A DNA stretch of 64,000 nt from Mrakia gelida. Taxonomy: Eukaryota > Basidiomycota > Tremellomycetes > Cystofilobasidiales > Mrakiaceae. The notes below the pieces were generated by a model that saw nothing but the letters and a program-made list of their open reading frames with translations, ran no database searches and was not told where the DNA came from. Within the stretch, counting starts at the first letter, position 1. The number at the start of each line of letters is the position of its first letter. Of the stretch, positions 57,449 to 64,000 are shown one piece after another. A program made the translations under genes and the position numbers. The stretch is from contig BRON01000001.1 in the NCBI GenBank assembly GCA_024345305.1, forward strand, positions 1,922,001 to 1,986,000, given 5' to 3'.

Positions 57449-60400
57449 ATGGCTCCTCGACTCTTCTTCTTCCTCCTCCTCGCCCTCTTCGCCTTCTCTA
57501 CCGCTCGAGCTGAGGTCGACGAAGTCGCCCTTCGAGTTTTGATGGCCGACTCGCGGTTCGTTGGGTTGGTTTTGTGAGTCCTCTCTCCAGCTTTTTCTCG
57601 CCGCATCTCTTCTCTATCTTCTCCATCTGATCAATGTCTCTTTTCCATACCTTTTTCCCAGTCCCTGCACCGCTGGAGGAAGTGCTCGCACCGTGAGGCT
57701 CGACTTCGCTTGATCTCTCGTCCCCCTCTCGCGCATCGAGGTACCTGACCTTCGCTCTTCCTTTGACTTTCAGACTGCAGGGGAGTGGCTGAGAACTGCC
57801 TTCCACGATGCCGGAAGCTACAACGCTGCTTTGGGAACGGGAGGAGTTGATGGGTCGGTAGACTACGAGACGACGAGGTCAGTCGGGCGCTCTTCTCCCC
57901 TCGCTCTGCAACCTTTCGTCTTCGTCTCTCGTCCTTCTTGCTGACTTGGGATGGCATTCTGTGGCTTCCAGATCAGAGAACACGGGCAGTTTCTTGACGG
58001 TTACGATAGCTCAGTATCGTTCTCTCCAAGTGAGTTCACATTGAAGGAACTTTTTCTTTCGAGCGAGCGAACTCGCGTCTCGTTCCCTTTCGAGTTTTAG
58101 TCGACGAAGACAAACACGAGCCCTCTCAGCCCAAGCTAGTATACAGCCATTTTTACTCAATTCGACTCGTTTGCCTCGACTTCTTCTCTCTTCACACCAG
58201 GTCCCAGGAGTATCTCTCGCGGATCTTGTCGCCCTAGGTGCTATCACAGCCATTGGAGTGAGTCGAAGCGTCGACGACGAGCTCGCCTTGAAGCGAAAAT
58301 TTTTCGCTGACCCTCTTCTCGCCCTACCCCTTTTCTCCCAAGGCTTGTGGAGGTCCTCAAATCCCTTTCCTCGCCGGTCGAGTCGACGCGAGAAGCGCCG
58401 CTGAAGAAGGCCACCTTCCTCTACCAGGTCCGTCTTCTTCACTCGGAATTCTCGTTGAGCATCTTCCACGTCGATGCTTACCTGCCCTTCCTCGTCTTTG
58501 ATCAGAGGAGACCCTCGAAACTCATCAACAGAAGTTTGCGCGCATGGGATTTTCCAAGTTCGTCCTTCCTCCCTCACCCTCTCGACTTCCAACGCTTATC
58601 TCGCATTCCTTGTTCTCGAACCCTACAGTGACGAGATGATCGCCTCCGTCGCATGTGGTCACACCATCGGGGGAGTCCATCGAGTCAACAACCCTACCAT
58701 TACCAGCACCACGAATCAAGGCTTTGATCTCACTCGAACTACCTTCGACAACGGAGTCGCCGTCGAGTACAGGGACGGAGTACTCACCAACCCCCTCGCT
58801 CAGCCTTACAATCCCAACAACCTTGCGACGTCGAGCGATTCCAGGATCTTTGGTTCCGATGGAAACGTCACATTAAATAGATATGCTGCTTCTCAGGTGA
58901 GCATGGCGAGCGCGATGACGCTTCGGGTTCAAAACCTCGCGACGCGTCGACTGACTCTCGATTTTCCTCCCTCTGGTGTTTCCCTCCAGGCCGACTTCTT
59001 CACCGACTGCGTCAGCGTGTTCTCTAAGATGTTCAACGAAGGTAAGAACTTCCCTTACAAAGCTACACATCCCCAGTCACTTTCAAAAGCTGACATCTTC
59101 TCGTCTTCTTTTCCTTCCAGCCGTCCCCTCCAGCACGACCCTCACCGCTCCCATCGAACCCTACCCCGTCTCCCTCAATTTCGTCGTTTCCCTTCGAGCT
59201 GGGGCTTTCCACATCCAGATTGGGAACGCTCGACTCTACGGATTGGAGGGACAGTGGTCGACGTTCGATGTCATCCCGTATAATCGAGACGGATCCGCCT
59301 TCTCTTCCACCCAGATCACCGCTCTCTGGACGCTTCGAGTGCTTCGAACCCTTTCTAACGGAGCAAATATTCAAGTTCGAGACTTCGTCACGGTCAGTCC
59401 CATCAGTGCGTTCGCTATACGAGAGCTCGAACTGACCTCCCTCGCTTCTTTTCTCCTCGTTTCAGAAATCCCCTGGAGTCTCAGCTTTGACGGGAATCTC
59501 AGCCATCGGAGTCGAGCTCACCATGAACGATGGATCCATCTACTCCAGTGCTGGTGGAAACGAGAAGGTTACCGTTGAGGACTCGATCAACATCGTAAGT
59601 GCTTGATTCGCCCTCGCCGTCGCGTCTCGTTCGTTCCTCTCGCTCATTACTTCCCTTCTCTTCTCAGGATACCGGAGCGTCCTTCACCTGCATGTACACC
59701 GACCCCATCACCGCTGCAGTCGGAGTCAACATCACCATCCAGGTCTACTCTCCCCTCGGATACAGCGCTGCCGACAAGGTTGGTTCTCTTTGCGACGCGT
59801 CGACTCGTCCTTTCTGACGCTTCTTCCCTTGCTTATTTAGGTCGAAGTCTACTACGAGGACTCAACGGATTCAACTCGCCTCACCTACGGAACTCCTATC
59901 AGAGCCTCTTACCGTCAAGCTCGACCTGATACTCCGTACATCGTTTGTCCTCTTCCTTTCGCTTTTTCTTCTTCTTTTTCCTTCACGAACTGACCCTTCT
60001 TCATCGTCTCCATCAGTACTACGGAGTCTTCGTCCTCAACATCAAAACCATCAACTTCGGCAACTTCGCCGCTCGAATCACTCGAGGCTCAGGAGTCGTA
60101 TCCATCGACAATCGACGAGGTTCGTTTTTCCTTCCTCTCTGTTTCGTCTCCTCATCAGCATGCTGACTCCATCTCCCTCCCTTCTTCTTTCCCCAGGAAT
60201 CTTCTTCAAGCAAGACTCTTTGAACGACTGCGTCGCTGGAGCCACCGTCCCTACGCCTGCTCCTCAGCCCACCGTCGACCTCGGACGACGCTCGTACGCG
60301 AGACGCGTCGTTCGAAAATGCCCTCTGTCAGGCTGGTCTCGATGCATGGGAGTGTGCGTAGATACACAGAGCAACCTCGAGAGCTGCGGAGGATGTATGG

Positions 60401-60474
60401 GAGCGGGAGGAGTGGATTGCACGGTGATGGAAGGGAACGTGGCGTGTGTCAAGGGAGTTTGCAGGAGTGCTTGA
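57449..60474 (+). CDS. Secreted haem peroxidase with CPL1-like cysteine-rich tail
   Basis: A signal peptide (MAPRLFFFLLLALFAFSTAR) starts at 57449. The haem-peroxidase domain has the distal histidine in TAGEWLRTAFHDAGSYNA, the stretch VPGVSLADLVALGAITAIG and the proximal histidine in EMIASVACGHTIGGVHRVN. A long middle region follows (FDLTRTTFDNGVAVEYRDG, FTDCVSVFSKMFNEAVPS) and then a beta-rich region. The last exon has a dibasic site (RRVVRK) and a Cys-rich tail (CPLSGWSRCMGVCVDTQSNL, then ESCGGC and NVACVKGVC), ending at 60474. The CVDTQSNLESCGGC spacing matches the CPL1-like domain named after a Cryptococcus capsule-related protein. The first part resembles the plant-type peroxidase superfamily in fungi. 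About thirteen introns, several with GACGCGTC. Confidence 0.8.
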
Positions 60475-61018
60475 GCGTGGGGACGAAAGGAGGAGTCGTC
60501 TTCACTTGTGTGGGATCTCGGGGGTTTCTTATTTATTGATTCCTTGTTTGCGAGAGGTCGAGCTATAAGGAAGAGGAAGAATCCGGCCCAGAGAGAGACG
60601 CGTCGGTCCCGTTGTAAAGCTCTCCTTCGACAGTCCTCCTGAGAGCGAAACTTGATTGATGGAGACAGAGTGCGTTGATTCGATCTATGTAAAGTGGACG
60701 AGTGAGAGAGAGAATCGAATGTGGGGAGTGATGCGAGAGAGAAAAATGCAAAGGAACGAAAGCGACGCGAGTTGACCAGGTCGATGGGATGTAAGGATGA
60801 ACGATGCGATGGATTGAGATGTAAAGTGTACGAAGTGTCTAGTGTATGATGTGGTGCTCGACGGGAGAAGAAGAAACCGAGAGAAAAGCTGCTCGGAGGG
60901 GAAGGGAGGGAACGGAACGAGGTCAGCCCAAGCGAGCGAATCGAAGAGCGGAGGTTCAAAACGGACACTGAACGCACTGCTAGTAGGTCGATCATGCGAG
61001 GAGCATCCTCCCTCCCAT
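60475..61018. other. Convergent 3' flanks of peroxidase gene and GT90 copy 6
   Basis: This is the space between two convergent stops. One GACGCGTC-like site lies near 60598. Minus-strand frames are low-complexity. The seven codons after the early stop of GT90 copy 6 (reading on - from 61018: MGGRMLLA, then TGA) are probably the lost end of that gene. Confidence 0.45.
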
Positions 61019-64000
61019 CTACTGAGAATACCGAAGCGAGAAGAGAGCAAAAGGGAGAGGTCAGTCAACTGAGGCTCGACGAATCGCAACGAGACGACGA
61101 ACCATCGCGTCTCGGTCGTGAGCCATCGCTCGCCTATACTCGAGGAGGAGTCGGAACACGCTGAAATAGGATACAAAACGGCCGAGCGTCAGTAAGGGAG
61201 AGAGTCAAAGGCGAGGACGGCCAAACGAGGCGACTCACTAAGCCTGCAAGTCCTCCAACCTCCAACACGTTTTGACGAACTCCTGCCCAGCCTCGGCGAT
61301 GATCTTTCCCACAAAGTCGTTCCCTTCCGAGACTCCTGGAGCGCCGAGGAAGAAGGTCGAGGTGTCTGCGAAGGCAAGAGGGGCCGAGAGGTTCAGCTTT
61401 CGCTGCTCGAGGTTCGTTTCGCGTCGATCACGAGAAGATGGAAGCAATCGACTCACGATAGAGATCCGAGAGGTCGAGGTTGACAGGGACATAGTGAAGC
61501 CAGGGAGTGAGCCATTCGGTGTTCCACTCGGGGTAGATGGTGATCTGGCCGCGAAAGGGAAAGAACGGGAGGGGAGAGAGGTCAGCTTCGGCCGTTCGTT
61601 CAAGACGCGTCGAAAAGTCGAGGAAGGCTGACCTTGAACACGACCTGTCCGAGAGCGAGGAGGCTACGGAGATGAGGAGAAGCTATGAAACCAAAGCAGT
61701 GGGTCAATGCGTGATGGAAGGGGAGATGAGAAGGCGGGTGAACTCACCGCCGTTCCCATCGCTTCGAGAAGGAAGACGGAGAGCAAAAGGGAAGAAGTCA
61801 GTCTTTCGCCTCTCGGACGGTCTCTCGTCGTGCTCTAGAAGCTGAAGAACTCACATGTCGAACGCATAGCGATACAAGAGAACGTCTTGAGGTGGAACCT
61901 TCCCACCGAGCTGGGTCTCCTCGTCCATCTCGTCGCCTGCAAGGAACGCGAGAAGACGACGGCGAAGGTCAGTTTCCGCTCGTTCGTTCGTTCGTACATT
62001 CAACCCGCACCTGCTCTTCCGAACCCTCCACTTGACTCTGACTCGAAGCAAGAAATACTCACAAGTCCCATCCCCCTCCTCGCACTGAGTCACCTCCGTG
62101 ATGCCCACATCAAACAGGTGCTTGTTCAGCTCCCTCGCGTCCAACCTCCTCATCTCCACCTCCCTCGTCGGCCTCCTCAGCTCAGCTCTCGAAGGACGTC
62201 TGGACGTCCTAACGAGCGACCCCTTCTCGAAGAGCACATCCGTGTGAGCATCAGCTCGTGGCTCGTTGACGAGAGCGTTGAGTCGAATTCGATGACTATC
62301 CCTCCAGTCGACGTCGTTCTTCGCTTCGTAGTGACTCCCGGTGGTGCTTCCTCGCCAGAAGATCTGAGCAAAAGACGAAGGGAGTGGGGGGAAGGGAGGG
62401 TTCAGTGAGGCGAGAGAAGAGACGAGATCGAGGCAAAGAGACAGGCTTGAGCTCGAGAGCTGACCTTGTTGATCGACTTCTCCTCCCACGACGACGACCC
62501 TCCGTTCGTTCGAGTCTCGTTTTGGAAGCCGACGGTGGAAGCCATGAGGATCTGAGGGGACTGAGCGATCTTGGAGGAAACGAACTGAGGGTGGAGTTTG
62601 GGGGTTCGGACGATGTTTCGAGCGTAGGAGCCGTAGAGAGGGATGATGGAGGGGTTGTCTGCGAGCGAAGGAAGTGGGGAATTCAGCGTCGCGTCTCGAG
62701 AAAGAGAGAGGGCGAGGAAGGTCTGGAGAGAGAGTCGGGCGAACGACAGAAGTTGAAGGACTTGAAGGCATTTTTGATGAACGAGATGGGACCGACGATG
62801 GCTGGAATGTCGAGAGAGAGACGGGATGAAACGAGGCAGGGCGCTGATCAGCTTCCATCTGGTTGAGTCTCGAGAGAGGCGAAGAAACTCACGTTCGTCG
62901 CTGTCGTCGTATCGATCTGTGAAGATCGTAGGCTTGATGAAGGGTTTCCTATCTGAGAGGGACCTCCACGAGCAGGCCTCTGCGAGGCAAAACGCAAGAC
63001 GAGACGAAGGACGCCGGGTGAGCTCGAGCGAGCTCGGAGTTGAGACGAGAGAGCTAGTAGCACTCACTGAGCAATCCATCCGCCAGAGCACCCTTTCTAG
63101 TCGCATCCTCCAAGACCTTGAGCTGCTCTTCTTGAATATCTGGGAGCGAAAGGGACGCGGTCAGCGCTCGACGCGTCGTTGAGCTTCCGTTTAAGGGAGG
63201 AGCGCCGTCGACGAGAGAACGCGAAGAAAACGGGGGACTCACACTCCCCCCTCCCAGCCAGCGCCATCATCCTACTCCTAAACTCCTCTCCCATGATCCT
63301 CAACCCAAGCTCATGCCCCGAAACGCTGAGCTTTACCAACCCTTGGTCTCCGTCGACCTGTCCGAGTGTCGAGCCTGCTCCCTCGCCGAAGTCGTCAGGG
63401 AGGAAGTGTCGAAAACCGTCGCTGATGGAGTCGAAGCGAAACGAAACGAAACGAAAGGCGAGAGTCAGTTCGGTGTCCCATCTCGTCGCGAGGTGAAGGG
63501 AGCCAAAGAGAGAGACGAAAACTAGAACGAACATGAGTTTCGCCATCTCAACAGCCCCGCTTGACTGCATTCGCTCTCCAGTGATGTTGACGGCGCCGTT
63601 GCGTCTGACCTGGAGCTCGTAGGCGGAGGGTTCGTTGTTGAAGAGTTCGGTGAGACGAGAGATGAGGAAGGTTGGGTTGAGAGCGAGGAAGGGAGTGATG
63701 GAGGTGTGGATTTGGTCGTACTGTGAGCGAAGGAGGAAGAGGAGAGACGAGTAAGTCAGGGCGTGCAAGAGAGAGGATGGATAAGGAGAGTAGAGTCTTA
63801 CGTCGTCAACCTGGAGGGAGGTGAAAGGGAAGAAGCTGATGAGTGTCTGGTCGGGTCGCGTTCGAGAAGAAGAAGGAGACGAGCGACGAACGATGAGAAC
63901 GTCGTTAAGACGAGTGAAGTTCCACCAAGATTCGAACCCTTTGGGAGGCGATCTCCCGTATCGTAGCTTGTAGGTAGGTCTCGACTGCTTGATCCCTGGA
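61019..64000 (-). pseudogene. GT90/CAP10 copy 6, inverted, partial at window edge, broken
   Basis: Read right to left, the window begins inside the exon DQAVETY. The rest of the gene is present: YGRSPPKGFESWWNFTRLND, VDD microexon, FRHFLPDDFGEGAG, SFIKNAFKSFNFC, NPSIIPLYGSYARNI, IFWRGSTTGSHYEAKNDVDW, HLFDVGITEVTQC, DGNG microexon, PEWNTEWLTPWLHYVPVNLD and FRLLLEYRRAMAHDRDAM. Lesions: ETY is followed by CTAC repeated (GTAGGTAG at 63970-63977 on +), a 4-nt duplication that shifts the frame before the KLRYGRSPP stretch. The first codon of the last exon is TAG (61019-61021) where other copies have a Ser codon, removing the final eight residues. It belongs to the subgroup with copies 2 and 3. The 5' part lies beyond the window and could hold more damage. 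Confidence 0.8.
63970..63977 (-). other. 4-nt duplication in GT90 copy 6
   Basis: The minus strand reads ACCTACCTACAAG where the family has ACCTACAAG. The extra CTAC shifts the frame within the conserved AVETYK stretch. Confidence 0.8.

Noticed and set aside
1..64000. Transposons, tRNA genes or CRISPR arrays
   Set aside because: I found no transposase or reverse-transcriptase frames, no terminal repeats, no convincing tRNA B-box with matching arms, and no regular spaced repeats.

Overview
This window reads as nuclear DNA of a basidiomycete fungus, most likely a red-yeast-type Pucciniomycotina (Microbotryomycetes such as Rhodotorula or Sporobolomyces). That placement is an inference from GC-rich sequence, very dense short introns (about 50-110 nt, GTGAGT/GTGAGC donors, CTGAC branch sites, CAG acceptors), very small exons and gene content. 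Because genes are cut into many exons, single reading frames show only pieces. I joined exons by splice signals and protein continuity, so outer coordinates of multi-exon genes are better supported than every internal junction. I recognised no tRNA, rRNA, CRISPR array or transposon.

The left third (1-23 kb) is ordinary housekeeping sequence: the 3' end of an unknown gene, a mitochondrial cytochrome b2 type L-lactate dehydrogenase (-), a DDHD-type phospholipase (-), a multi-pass membrane protein (-), a Yap-like bZIP factor (-) divergent from a FET3-type ferroxidase (+), two more bZIP genes (+) and UTP25 (-). The three bZIP genes share one intron position inside the basic region.

The middle (23.4-48.7 kb) holds a cluster of CAP10-type family GT90 glycosyltransferase genes: five in a row on + (copies 1 to 5), and a sixth on - at the right edge (61-64 kb). 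Among them sit an SGNH-hydrolase 'capsule-associated' type gene and an unknown polytopic membrane protein, both on -. Reading every copy exon by exon, only copy 1 looks intact. Copy 2 has an in-frame TAG and a lost splice donor. Copy 3 has a lost acceptor. Copy 4 has an in-frame TGA and a 1-nt deletion. Copy 5 has lost the whole catalytic region, apparently by recombination between introns. Copy 6 has a 4-nt duplication and an early stop. The SGNH gene carries two stops and a lost donor. The locus looks like a capsule or cell-wall polysaccharide island that expanded by duplication and is now decaying around one working enzyme.

The right part (49-61 kb) holds a poorly resolved - strand gene, a GT18-like glycosyltransferase, a SAM methyltransferase, a small spliced reading frame and a secreted haem peroxidase with a CPL1-like cysteine-rich tail. 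A window-wide oddity is the palindrome GACGCGTC (containing ACGCGT), which recurs dozens of times, mostly inside introns just upstream of the branch site.
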